A stretch of 64,000 nt of DNA, taken from NCBI RefSeq assembly GCF_017744955.1, contig NZ_JAGIAG010000002.1, forward strand, positions 1 through 64,000, given 5' to 3'. Position numbers and translations under genes: made by a program. Positions 20,476 to 28,388 of this stretch are shown piece after piece; position 1 is the first letter of the stretch, and each line of letters begins with the position of its first letter. Under the pieces are notes generated by a model. The model made no database searches. It was not told the DNA's origin and saw only the letters and a list, made by a program, of their open reading frames with translations. Origin of the DNA: Dokdonella sp. Its GTDB lineage: Bacteria; Pseudomonadota; Gammaproteobacteria; Xanthomonadales; Rhodanobacteraceae.

Positions 20476-20503
20476 ACTCGGGCCGGTGTTTCCGCGCCCG
20501 GGT
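20476..20503 (+). terminator. Hairpin after the cyclophilin gene
   Basis: ACTCGGGC (20476-20483) pairs with GCCCGGGT (20496-20503), one G-T pair, around a 12-base loop. No T-tract follows, so it is a weak terminator candidate. Downstream, GCCGGATCGTCG is repeated twice in tandem (about 20538-20562). Confidence 0.4.
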
Positions 20504-20637
20504 GCAGGGATTACCTGCGCAGGTTTGCGGGATTTGCCGGATCGTCGGCCGGATCGTCGGCGCCTATCGTGGCGCCGCCGGTTCGAAACCGATCGGCGGA
20601 CCGGCAACCCTTCGCAACCCGAGCAACGAGGTAGTCC

Positions 20638-21375
20638 ATGCATCGCAATTCGAAAAACCTATCGCGTCGGCATGTATCGCTGGCGCTCGCAGTAGCGTTC
20701 GGCGGCGTGCTGGCAGGTTCGGCGCTGGCGCAGAACGCAGCGCCGCCGGCTCCGAACAACGACGAACCCGAAAAGGTTCAGAGCGGCGCGACCGATCCGA
20801 AGGTTCTCAAGACCCAGCCCATCCCCGGTCTTCCGAGCGGTCCGGGCGCACGTGCGCAGAGCAGCGGCACGGTCGAGCTGGCGAGCGCCACCCTGCAGAC
20901 GAACAAGGCGCGCGACCTGTCGATCCGCTTCACCAGCGAGTGCTTCGTCTACACGCAGGGCACCAACGGTCAGACCCAGAACCAGGATCAGACGCAGTCC
21001 CAGGCGAGCGTGACCACCTGGGTCGAGGTCGACGGCCAGCCGGTACCGATCGGCGGATCGTCCGATTCCACCGGTGAACCCGACGACGGCAAGGTCGGCC
21101 TCTGCGCACGCTCGCAGGATCTGAGCTCGACGCTGCCCGACGACGCGGTCATCGACCTGGCGGTGCTGTCGCAGTCGGCGCACGGATTCAACTGGAGTGC
21201 GCTCAACGCCGAGGCAGGCGAGCACACGATCAAGGTGATGGGCAAGCTCGACGCGAGCGTGGACGGTTCGGGCGCGGGCAATGCCGCGGCCGTGATCGGC
21301 AAGCGGACGCTGCAGGTGCAGGCCGTGAAGCCGAGCGCACCGGCGCCGGAAGAAAAGAAGCCGTCGAACGGCTAG
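20638..21375 (+). CDS. Secreted protein of unknown function
   Basis: 245 residues, not recognised. The start MHRNSKNLSRRHVSLALAV has a basic region, a hydrophobic stretch and a likely signal peptidase site after GVLAGSALA (about residue 31). The mature part begins with a proline/alanine-rich linker, then two cysteines (ECFVYTQG and VGLCARSQ) that could form a disulfide, and a Q/N/T-rich stretch between them (GTNGQTQNQDQTQSQ). The end is Pro/Ala/Lys-rich. It stands alone between a cyclophilin gene and the RsbT module. A periplasmic or extracellular location is inferred. Confidence 0.7.
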   Translation: MHRNSKNLSRRHVSLALAVAFGGVLAGSALAQNAAPPAPNNDEPEKVQSGATDPKVLKTQPIPGLPSGPGARAQSSGTVELASATLQTNKARDLSIRFTSECFVYTQGTNGQTQNQDQTQSQASVTTWVEVDGQPVPIGGSSDSTGEPDDGKVGLCARSQDLSSTLPDDAVIDLAVLSQSAHGFNWSALNAEAGEHTIKVMGKLDASVDGSGAGNAAAVIGKRTLQVQAVKPSAPAPEEKKPSNG

Positions 21376-21770
21376 CCATGCGGATCGTCGGGGAGATGCG
21401 ACGAGACGGCGACGATGTCCTGAATGCCCCGTTCGAGCGGGCGCGGCACCCGCCGCGCCCGCTTCTCGCGTTCAGGTTTCCCGTGTTCAGCGGCGAGTTC
21501 CCGGCCTTGTGCTCGAATCCGCCGTCTGAGCACCGCCCTGGCCGGAAAGGATCGAAGGCTCACCGACACTCGAGCGGCCGCGTCGCGGTTCGACGAAGAA
21601 CCCGCCGGGCTCGATGCCCGCGCGATCGCGATGCGGCCCGCAGTGGCCTCGACAAGATGCCCAGCGTCCGATACGGGATCGGCGAACGGTCCGTCGGCCG
21701 GCCGTCCCGAAGCGTTCCGCTGCGCTGTCGCCGTGATGGGCGGATGCACTCGAGATGGAGGCGCAAGCCT
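21376..21770. other. 395-bp gap before the RsbT-like gene
   Basis: An open frame runs from 21378 into the RsbT-like gene, but its translation up to 21770 is arginine-rich and lacks any RsbR, RsbS or STAS feature; no other frame does better. The gap holds a strong hairpin at 21435-21464. It appears non-coding. Confidence 0.5.
21435..21464 (+). terminator. Hairpin terminator after the secreted protein
   Basis: GAGCGGGCGCGG (21435-21446) pairs with CCGCGCCCGCTT (21453-21464), 12 pairs with one G-T, loop CACCCG. It lies 60 bases after the stop of the gene at 20638-21375. The tail CTCGCGTT is only weakly T-rich. Confidence 0.5.
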
Positions 21771-22199
21771 GTGGTCGAGCGTATCCAATTGATCGTCGCC
21801 AGCGCCGAAGACGTCGTCCTCGCGCGACTGCGCGGGCGCGAGTTCGCCCGGGCGCTCGGCTTCGCGCCGCCCGACGCGATCCTGATCACCACCGCCATCG
21901 CCGAACTCGCGCGCAACATCCTGAGCTACGCCTACGACGGCACGCTCGGCCTGCGCCGCGTCGAAGACCGGCATCGCGGCGACGGCTGCGTGGGCCTGGC
22001 GATTCGTGCGCAGGACAAAGGCCCCGGCATCGCCGACGTGGAACGCGCCCTGCTCGGCGGCTACTCGACCTCCGGCCGGCTCGGCGTCGGTCTGTCGGGC
22101 GTGTGCCGCATCATGGACGAGGTGACGGTGAAGAGCGGAGCGGGGCGCGGCACCATCGTGACCGCGACCAAATGGCTGGGTGCGCAGGCGTCGCGATGA
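21771..22199 (+). CDS. RsbT-like serine/threonine switch kinase
   Basis: 142 residues from GTG 21771, preceded by GGAGG (21757-21761, 9-base spacing). It is a GHKL-type ATPase of the RsbT/RsbW group. Visible features are the N box ELARNILSYA (about residue 44), the G1 box DKGPGIAD, the GYSTSGRLGVGLSGV lid/G2 region, DEVTVKSG and the closing GTIVTATKW typical of RsbT. In Bacillus, RsbT phosphorylates stressosome proteins RsbR/RsbS and, when released, activates RsbU by binding its N-terminal domain. No RsbR or RsbS gene is found upstream. The stop overlaps the next start (ATGA 22196-22199). Confidence 0.88.
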   Translation: MVERIQLIVASAEDVVLARLRGREFARALGFAPPDAILITTAIAELARNILSYAYDGTLGLRRVEDRHRGDGCVGLAIRAQDKGPGIADVERALLGGYSTSGRLGVGLSGVCRIMDEVTVKSGAGRGTIVTATKWLGAQASR

Positions 22200-23131
22200 G
22201 TGCGCCGACGCCGACCAACATGCTCGGACGCTATTCGCAGGCGCTGCAGGATTTTCTGCTGCGCGACGACGAGGCCGGCCTGCTGCGCGCCTACGAACTC
22301 GGCCGCGAAGCGGTCGCGCGCGAACGCGGCCTGCTCAATTTCGTCGACATGCATCGCCGCCTCGTCGAGCGCATCGACGCGCAGATGCCGGCGTCGCTCG
22401 GGCGCGAGGATCGCTCGCTGCGCTTCCTCACCGAGAGCCTCGCCGCGTTCGCGCTGCTGCACATGCGCGACCAGGAGGCGAACGCCGCGTTGCGGCAGAT
22501 GAACGAACTGCTCGAGAACGAGGCGCGTCGCATCGCCCGCGCCTTGCACGATCAGGCCGCGACGATGCTCGCGGTGATCTATCTCGATCTCGCCGATGCC
22601 GGACGCGAGGCGGCCGACTCCGTGCAGAGCGAGCGTGTCACGCGCATCGTCACCCACCTCGACCAGCTGCGCGAACAGCTGCGCCGCCTCTCGCACGAAC
22701 TGCATCCGCCGATGCTGGACCAGCTCGGCCTGGTGCCCGCGTTGCGTTCCCTGACGGAAGGACTGACGCGCAACGCCGGCCTGGAAATCACGCTCGGCGC
22801 GGCCGATCTGAACCTGCCGACGACGCTCGCGACGGTCGCCTATCGCGTCGTCCACGAGGCGCTGACCAATGTCGTGCGGCACGCGCAGGCGCAGCACGTC
22901 GACGTGCGCCTGTGGTTGCGCAGCAATCGGCTGCAATGCGTCGTGCAGGACGACGGCGTCGGTTTCGACCTGACGCAGCGGCGCAAGCGCGCCTTCGCGA
23001 CCGGCCTCGGCTTGATCGGCATGCGTGAACGCGTGCACGCGCTGCAGGGACGCCTGCACATCTGGTCGGCACCTGGGCACGGCACGATCGTGCGCTTCTC
23101 GCTGCCGCGCTCGCAGACGAGGCGTGCGTGA
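22196..23131 (+). CDS. Histidine kinase with RsbU_N-like N-terminus
   Basis: 311 residues, cytoplasmic, no membrane segment. Residues 1-80 (MLGRYSQALQDFLLRDDEAG, then AYELGREAVARERGLLNFVD) resemble the RsbU N-terminal domain that binds RsbT. A short linker leads to a HisKA_3 region with phospho-acceptor His in RIARALHDQAATML and HELHPPMLDQLGLVPALRSL, then an HATPase_c domain: N box HEALTNVVRHAQA, G1 DDGVGFDL, G2 TGLGLIGMRERV. This is a NarL/DegS-type kinase. Four-base overlap with the RsbT gene and with the regulator behind it suggest one translation unit. Confidence 0.88.
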   Translation: MSAPTPTNMLGRYSQALQDFLLRDDEAGLLRAYELGREAVARERGLLNFVDMHRRLVERIDAQMPASLGREDRSLRFLTESLAAFALLHMRDQEANAALRQMNELLENEARRIARALHDQAATMLAVIYLDLADAGREAADSVQSERVTRIVTHLDQLREQLRRLSHELHPPMLDQLGLVPALRSLTEGLTRNAGLEITLGAADLNLPTTLATVAYRVVHEALTNVVRHAQAQHVDVRLWLRSNRLQCVVQDDGVGFDLTQRRKRAFATGLGLIGMRERVHALQGRLHIWSAPGHGTIVRFSLPRSQTRRA

Positions 23132-23754
23132 ACGTCCTGCTCGCGGACGATCACGCGATGTTCCGGCAGAGCCTGCGCGCGCTGCTCGAGCGCGAAGGTC
23201 TCGAAGTCGGCGCCGAAGCCGGCGACGGCCGCGAGGCGGTGCGGCTGGCGGCGAAGCATCGGCCCCGCGTCGCCGTGCTCGACTTCAGCATGCCGCTGCT
23301 CAACGGCATCGAGACCGCGCGGGCGATCCGCAAGCGCGCACCGCAGACGGCGACGATCCTGCTGACGATGTTCGAGGAGGACGACTACGTGCTCGGCGCG
23401 CTCGCCGCCGGTGTGCGCGGCTACGTGCTCAAGGCGCAGGCAGCCTCCGATCTCGTCACCGCGCTGCGCGAAGTCGCCAACGGCGCGGTCTATCTGAGTC
23501 CGGGCATTTCCGGCGCGCTCGTCGACTACCACCTGCAGCGAGGGCGCGCGAATGTCGACCCGCTGACCGATCGCGAACGCCAGGTGCTGCAGCTCGTCGC
23601 CGAGGGCAAGACGATGCGCGAAATCGCCACCTTGCTCAGCGTCAGCGTCAAGACCGCCGAATCGCATCGCACGCGGCTGATGCGCAAGCTCGACTTGCAC
23701 AACACGGCCGGCCTGGTGCGCTACGCGATTCGCAGCGGACTGATTCAGGCCTGA
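23128..23754 (+). CDS. NarL/FixJ-family response regulator
   Basis: 208 residues from GTG 23128, overlapping the kinase stop by four bases. The receiver domain has acidic pair Asp7/Asp8, phospho-acceptor Asp52 (VAVLDFSMP), the Thr of LLTMFEEDD and Lys of GYVLKAQA. The C-terminal LuxR-type HTH (about residues 145-205) reads LTDRERQVLQLVAEGKTMRE, then LSVSVKTAESHRTRLMRKL. It is the output of the preceding kinase; target genes are not known. No terminator follows except the shared hairpin region at 23901. Confidence 0.95.
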   Translation: MNVLLADDHAMFRQSLRALLEREGLEVGAEAGDGREAVRLAAKHRPRVAVLDFSMPLLNGIETARAIRKRAPQTATILLTMFEEDDYVLGALAAGVRGYVLKAQAASDLVTALREVANGAVYLSPGISGALVDYHLQRGRANVDPLTDRERQVLQLVAEGKTMREIATLLSVSVKTAESHRTRLMRKLDLHNTAGLVRYAIRSGLIQA

Positions 23755-23894
23755 CGCAACGGCGAGAACATCCTCATCGGTGTCATGCACGCGAGCGCGG
23801 ACATTCGTTGCAGGCGGTCGTTGGATCGTCCTTCAGCGATGGGAACCGTCTCCCGTTCGCCCAAAGCGGCAAAGTTCGGCTTGCGGTTTCCGCC

Positions 23895-23927
23895 GAAAAA
23901 AAGAAGGCCGCCCGGGGCGGCCTTCTT
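23895..23927 (-). terminator. Intrinsic terminator of the glsB-like gene
   Basis: On + coordinates AAGAAGGCCGCC (23901-23912) pairs with GGCGGCCTTCTT (23916-23927). Read on the - strand, the hairpin is followed by a run of seven T (complement of 23896-23902). It lies 21 bases after the glsB-like stop and may also stop + strand transcripts from the response regulator. Confidence 0.88.
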
Positions 23928-23948
23928 CATGTGCCGTGAACGAAAAAC

Positions 23949-24212
23949 TCAGCCGGCGTTGCGGCGCACGATGCGATAGATCGCGAGCAGGATCAGCGAG
24001 CCGATCACGCCGCCGATGAAGCCGGACGGCTGGACCTCGCCGGCGGGGCCGGTGGTGCCGAAGATGAAATGGCTCAGATAGCCGCCGAGGAACATGCCGG
24101 CGATGCCGAGGATCGCGGTGACGATGAAGCCGCCCGGATCCCTGCCCGGCATCAGGAACTTCGCGACGATGCCGACGACCAGGCCGACGATGAACATCCA
24201 CAACCAAGACAT
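23949..24212 (-). CDS. GlsB/YeaQ/YmgE-family membrane protein
   Basis: 87 residues from ATG at 24212 (MSWLWMFIVGLVVGIVAKFL), with the strong SD AGAGGAGG just upstream. Three membrane helices with small-residue motifs are visible: VVGIVAKFLMPGRDPGGF, ILGIAGMFLGGYLSHF and GFIGGVIGSLILLAIYRI. The family (formerly transglycosylase-associated) is often induced by stress; the biochemical role is unknown. The open frame to 24278 has no SD and breaks the family start. Confidence 0.92.
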   Translation of the reverse strand: MSWLWMFIVGLVVGIVAKFLMPGRDPGGFIVTAILGIAGMFLGGYLSHFIFGTTGPAGEVQPSGFIGGVIGSLILLAIYRIVRRNAG

Positions 24213-24338
24213 AGAACCTCCTCTGAGGGGACACGCACCGACACTGTAGCGCAGACGGCGCCGCCTGAGGCGGACCAATTCGACGTAGACAAACGTTTAC
24301 CTCGACGCGCCGATTTTCGAGTTCGGTCGCGGCCGCGA

Positions 24339-24971
24339 TCAGCGTGTTCGTCGCGATTCGCGCAAGCCGGCGAGGAAGACCTCGGCCGCGCGCTGGACCA
24401 GTTCGTCCGGGTCGACCTCCGCCTCCACGTGCACGTCGATGCGGTGATCGAGCACGAGCGCCGCGACGCCGTGCGCCATTGCCCAGGCGGCCAGCGTCTC
24501 CGACGTCGCCGGTGCGGCGACGCCGAGCGCCTGCATCACCTCGCGCAAGGTTTCGAAGGCGAGGCCGGAAATGCGCATCAGCTCCGGATACGCATGCTTG
24601 TCGAGCGCGTCGCCGAACATCAGGCGCCACGCCTCCGGCTCGTCGCGCGCGAACTGCACGTAGGCGCGCGCCATCGCGACGAAGCGCCGTTCGGCGTCCT
24701 CGCGCGCGGGCAGGGCGGCGAAGCGCTGGTTCAACCGTTCGAAGCCGCGGCCGGCGAGATCGGCGAGCAGGGTCTCGCGGTTCGCGTAGTGCCGATACGG
24801 AGCGGCGTGCGAGACACCGGCGCGGCGCGCGATCTCGCGCATGCCCACCGCGGCGGCGCCGTCCGCTCCGAGCAGTTCTTCGGCCGCCCGCAACAGCGCC
24901 TGGCGCAGGTCGCCGTGGTGATAGGCGGCGGCTGGTCGCGCGCGCGCGGCGGGCTTGGTCGGGCGTGTCAT
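24339..24971 (-). CDS. TetR-family regulator (WHG domain)
   Basis: 210 residues from ATG 24971 (MTRPTKPAARARPAAAYHH). The HTH is at about residues 20-65: LRQALLRAAEELLGADG then MREIARRAGVSHAAPYRHYA. The C-terminal ligand domain has AYVQFARDEPEAWRLMF, as in the WHG/TetR_C_33 group. A longer frame to 25010 would run through the palindromic operator at 24991-25011, so the shorter start is preferred. It is divergent from an aldehyde dehydrogenase and likely represses it and itself. Confidence 0.9.
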   Translation of the reverse strand: MTRPTKPAARARPAAAYHHGDLRQALLRAAEELLGADGAAAVGMREIARRAGVSHAAPYRHYANRETLLADLAGRGFERLNQRFAALPAREDAERRFVAMARAYVQFARDEPEAWRLMFGDALDKHAYPELMRISGLAFETLREVMQALGVAAPATSETLAAWAMAHGVAALVLDHRIDVHVEAEVDPDELVQRAAEVFLAGLRESRRTR

Positions 24972-24990
24972 CGGTTCGAGGGTAGGAGCC

Positions 24991-25011
24991 AATGTTGACG
25001 ACGTCAACATT
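24991..25011. promoter_or_regulatory. 21-bp palindromic operator of the TetR regulator
   Basis: AATGTTGACG (24991-25000) and CGTCAACATT (25002-25011) are perfect inverted repeats around a central A. It lies between tetR (start 24971) and the aldehyde dehydrogenase (start 25054), the place expected for a TetR operator controlling both. Confidence 0.85.
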
Positions 25012-25053
25012 CGGCGCTACCGTCGCCGCAAAGTCCTTCGCCGGAGACCTGCC

Positions 25054-26505
25054 ATGCTCTCGACCGCGCGCCTCGACGGTCCCGCCGTCTTCCCGGATCA
25101 GCGCCTGCCGCAATTGTTGCGCGTGCAGCATCAGGCGTTCCGCAAGGACATGAATCCTTCCCGCGAAGTCCGCCTGGATCGGTTGAACCGGCTCGAGCGC
25201 CTGCTCGACGCGGACGCCGAGCGCGAGTTCGTCGAGGTGATCGCGCAGGACTTCGGCAACCGCTCGCGCGTGGAAACGGTGTTCGCCGAATCGATCTTCA
25301 CGCGCAATGCGATCAAGCACGCGCGGGGCCACCTGAAATCGTGGATGAAGCCGCGGCGCGCGCCGACCGCGCTGACGCAGAAACCCGGTCGCGCGCTGCT
25401 GCTGCGTCAGCCGCTCGGCGTGGTCGGCATCATTAGCCCGTGGAACTATCCGCTGCAGCTCGCGCTGGCGCCGCTGGTCGGTGCGCTCGCCGCCGGCAAC
25501 CGCGCGTTGCTGAAACCGTCCGAGCTGACGCCGCGTTTTTCCGAAGCTTTGCAGCGGCGCATCGCTGCCGTGTTCGCCGAGGACGAAGTCGCCGTCGTCA
25601 CCGGCGACGCCGAGGTCGGCAAGGCGTTCGCCGCGCTGCCGTTCGATCATCTGGTCTTCACCGGTTCGACCGCGGTCGGCCGTCTCGTCGCGCAGGCGGC
25701 GGCGAAGAACCTGACGCCGGTCACGCTCGAGCTCGGCGGCAAGTCGCCGGCGATCGTCGACGCCTCGGCCAATCTCGCCCTGATCGCCGACCGCATCGCG
25801 TTCGGCAAGCTGCTCAACGCCGGCCAGACCTGCATCGCGCCCGACTACGTGCTGGTGCCGACGGGACAGCGCGACGCGCTGGTCGAGGCGCTGCGCACGT
25901 CGATGACGCGCATGTATCCGACCATCCAGGACAACCCCGACTACACCAGCATCGTCAGCGACCGCCATTACCAGCGTCTGCGCGACCTGGTCGAAGAAGC
26001 GCGCGCGCGCGGCGCGACGGTGATCGAACTCGCGCCGGCGGGTGAATCGAGCGATCCGGCCAGACGCAAGCTCGCGCCGACCCTGCTGCTCGACGTCGAC
26101 GACGACATGCGCATCATGCAGGAGGAAATCTTCGGGCCGCTGCTGCCGATCGTCGTGCGCGACACGCTCGACCAGGCGATCGACTACGTCAACGCGCGCG
26201 AACGGCCGCTGGCGCTGTACTGGTTCGGCGAGGATCGCGCCAGGCGCGAGCGCGTGTTGAACGAAACGATCGCCGGCGGCGTCACCGTCAACGACACGCT
26301 GATGCACATTGTGCAGGAAGCATTGCCGTTCGGCGGCGTCGGTCCGTCGGGGCAGGGGCACTACCACGGCGAGTTCGGCTTCCGCCAGTTCTCGAAGGAG
26401 AAGCCGGTCTTCATCCAGTCGCGCTTCGCCGGCGCGCGCTTCCTGTATCCGCCGTACGGCGCGGTCGCGGAGAAGCTGCTGAAGCTGCTCGCGCGGGTGT
26501 CCTGA
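25054..26505 (+). CDS. Coniferyl-aldehyde-dehydrogenase-type ALDH
   Basis: 483 residues from ATG 25054 (MLSTARLDGPAVFPDQRLP), SD GGAG about 8 bases upstream. NAD(P)-dependent oxidation of an aldehyde to an acid. The ALDH core shows the proton-abstracting Glu in VTLELGGKSPAIVD, the catalytic Cys in FGKLLNAGQTCIAPDYVLVP, and PWNYPLQLALAPLVGALAAG in the cofactor fold. The length and the C-terminal HGEFGFRQFSKEKPVFIQSR match the CalB group, which acts on aromatic or medium-chain aldehydes; the real substrate is not known. Control by the divergent TetR protein is likely. Confidence 0.92.
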   Translation: MLSTARLDGPAVFPDQRLPQLLRVQHQAFRKDMNPSREVRLDRLNRLERLLDADAEREFVEVIAQDFGNRSRVETVFAESIFTRNAIKHARGHLKSWMKPRRAPTALTQKPGRALLLRQPLGVVGIISPWNYPLQLALAPLVGALAAGNRALLKPSELTPRFSEALQRRIAAVFAEDEVAVVTGDAEVGKAFAALPFDHLVFTGSTAVGRLVAQAAAKNLTPVTLELGGKSPAIVDASANLALIADRIAFGKLLNAGQTCIAPDYVLVPTGQRDALVEALRTSMTRMYPTIQDNPDYTSIVSDRHYQRLRDLVEEARARGATVIELAPAGESSDPARRKLAPTLLLDVDDDMRIMQEEIFGPLLPIVVRDTLDQAIDYVNARERPLALYWFGEDRARRERVLNETIAGGVTVNDTLMHIVQEALPFGGVGPSGQGHYHGEFGFRQFSKEKPVFIQSRFAGARFLYPPYGAVAEKLLKLLARVS

Positions 26506-26591
26506 GCCGTCGGACGGGTACTCCGAAACGGTATTTCGAGTGGATTCCGGAGCTGCGGCGGACCGACCGCGAGCCGGCGGGCGGCCTGTGA

Positions 26592-26617
26592 TAAAATCGA
26601 TAGTTGCAGTTGCAACT
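26592..26617 (+). promoter_or_regulatory. Promoter -10 and palindrome before the aminotransferase
   Basis: A -10 box TAAAAT is at 26592-26597. The palindrome AGTTGCA-GT-TGCAACT (26602-26617) follows five bases later and would cover the transcription start. No good -35 box is seen. It may be an operator for an unknown regulator. Confidence 0.5.
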
Positions 26618-26646
26618 TTCCGTCTCCGAACCCTCGCAGGACAGTC

Positions 26647-27843
26647 ATGCCGAATCTTGCGGCGCGCATGAGTCGCGCCAAACCCAGTGCGATCATGGCC
26701 GTGGCCGAAAAAGCCAAGGCCCTCAAGGCCGCCGGCCGCGACATCATCAGTTTCTCGATCGGCGTGCCGAATTTCCTGCCCGGCGAGCACGTCTACGCCG
26801 CCGCGCGCGAAGCGCTGACCAAGGACAGCGGCCAGTACGGCTCGAACCGCGGCCCCGACGCGCTGCTCGACGCCTTCATCAAGCACCTCGATGACGGCGG
26901 TCTGAAGGGCTACGGGCGCAAGAACATCGCCACCGGCATCGGCGCCAAGCACATGCTGTACAGCCTGGCCGAAGCGCTGCTCGACCCGGGCGACACGATC
27001 GCCTTCGCCGTGCCGTACTGGACCACCTACGTCGACATCGCCGACATCGTCGGCGCCGAGAAGCGCCTGCTGCCGTGCCCGGCCAGCCAGAACTACAAGC
27101 TGACGCCGGCCCAGCTCGACGCGGCGCTGCCCGGCGTGAAGCTGTTCCTGTTCAACAATCCGTCGAACCCGACCGGCATGGTCTACACCAAGGACGAGAT
27201 CGCCGCGCTGGCCGACGTGCTGGTGAAGCATCCGGACGTGTGGATCGTCTGCGACGACATCTACAACCGCATGGTGTTCGACGGCGTCGGCTACCACAAC
27301 TTCGTCAGCGCGCGGCCGGAACTGCGCGAGCGCACGGTACAGGTCGATTCGATCTCCAAGACCTACGGCATGCCGGGTTGGCGCGTCGGTTTCATCGCCG
27401 GCCCGGAGAGCGTGGCGCAGGCGATGGTCACGCTCAACTCGAACCACATCACCAACGTGCCGGAAGTCGTCAACGCGGCGGCCACGGCGGCGCTGGCGGG
27501 ACCGCAGACGGTGACCGAGCAGAAGTGCGCGGAATTCCAGGCCAAGCGCGACGAAGTGCTGGCCGCGGTGCTGTCGATCCCAGGCGTGGTCTGCCCGCGT
27601 CCGCAGGGCGCGTTCTACGTGTTCCCGGACATCTCGGTCGCCTTCGGCAAGAGCCACGACGGCGTGAAGATCGGCAACGACGTGGAGCTGTGCAACGCGC
27701 TGCTCGAAAACAAGGGCGTCGCCTGCGTGCCCGGTTCGGCGTTCGGCGATCCGAACGCGCTGCGCATCTCCTACACCTGCCCGACCGCACAGTTGTCGGA
27801 AGGCCTGAAGCGGTTCCGCGAATTCTTCGCCGAACTGTCCTGA
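26647..27843 (+). CDS. Class I aminotransferase (aspartate aminotransferase type)
   Basis: 398 residues, start MPNLAARMSRAKPSAIMAV. PLP-dependent transamination, probably aspartate/2-oxoglutarate or a close acidic/aromatic pair. The fold type I landmarks are DIISFSIGVPNFLPG, the LFNNPSNPTGMVY motif (PLP-contacting Asn), CDDIYNRMVFDG and the Schiff-base Lys in DSISKTYGMPGWRVGF; ALRISYTCPTAQ carries the substrate-carboxylate Arg. Group I-gamma proteins like this are not close to E. coli AspC, so the substrate remains open. A thioredoxin-fold lipoprotein follows after four bases. Confidence 0.93.
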   Translation: MPNLAARMSRAKPSAIMAVAEKAKALKAAGRDIISFSIGVPNFLPGEHVYAAAREALTKDSGQYGSNRGPDALLDAFIKHLDDGGLKGYGRKNIATGIGAKHMLYSLAEALLDPGDTIAFAVPYWTTYVDIADIVGAEKRLLPCPASQNYKLTPAQLDAALPGVKLFLFNNPSNPTGMVYTKDEIAALADVLVKHPDVWIVCDDIYNRMVFDGVGYHNFVSARPELRERTVQVDSISKTYGMPGWRVGFIAGPESVAQAMVTLNSNHITNVPEVVNAAATAALAGPQTVTEQKCAEFQAKRDEVLAAVLSIPGVVCPRPQGAFYVFPDISVAFGKSHDGVKIGNDVELCNALLENKGVACVPGSAFGDPNALRISYTCPTAQLSEGLKRFREFFAELS

Positions 27844-27847
27844 TCCG

Positions 27848-28213
27848 ATGCGACGACTCGCGCTCGCACTGCTGACCGGCGTCGCCGTGGCGACGCTGGG
27901 GGCATGTGCGCGCCGCGCGCCGGTCGACCATGCCGCCTTGCGTGCCGCGGTCGGCGGTGACACGGTCGTGCTGCTGTCGGCGACGTGGTGCGGCTACTGC
28001 AGCAAGCTGCGCGCCGATCTCGACCGCTGGGGCGTGCGCTACCGCGAGTACGACGTCGAGAACAGTCCGGAAGGCGTGCGCGCGGCCGGTGTCTTGCGCA
28101 GCCCCGGCGTGCCGGTGCTGCTGGTCGGCGAGCGTCGCTTCGTCGGCTACGTGCCCAACCAGATCCATCAATCCCTTTCCGAAGCCGGCTTGCTGCCGGC
28201 TTCGGCGCATTGA
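27848..28213 (+). CDS. Glutaredoxin/thioredoxin-fold lipoprotein
   Basis: 121 residues. The N-terminus has a good lipobox (TLGAC, Cys20) and the protein would be lipid-anchored in the envelope. The active site is WCGYC (Cys48/Cys51) after a TVVLLSAT strand, and the cis-Pro loop is [17 protein letters not shown]. It is about the size of a glutaredoxin with an anchor. It lies 4 bases after the aminotransferase and is probably co-transcribed. A role in periplasmic thiol reduction is inferred; DsbB is elsewhere in the window. Confidence 0.85.
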   Translation: MRRLALALLTGVAVATLGACARRAPVDHAALRAAVGGDTVVLLSATWCGYCSKLRADLDRWGVRYREYDVENSPEGVRAAGVLRSPGVPVLLVGERRFVGYVPNQIHQSLSEAGLLPASAH

Positions 28214-28388
28214 CGGAGCGGTTCGAACAATCGCTCCGGCACACGGATGTGCCGCCGCGTCGGACACGCGAGTGTTCGACGTGGAAAACGTGGCGCGGCC
28301 GGGCCGCGACCGTTTTCTCGCGAGCCGCGGCGGGACGCCCGGTTTCGCGAACCACCCGAATTTCCTGCACTACTGCGAGGTCCTCACG

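Noticed and set aside
19565..20476. 303-codon + frame over the cyclophilin gene
   Set aside because: The translation lacks any domain and is Arg-rich; the cyclophilin is in a different frame.
21378..21770. N-terminal extension of the RsbT-like gene
   Set aside because: Arg-rich, no domain, contains a strong hairpin; GTG 21771 has a good SD and gives the normal RsbT size.
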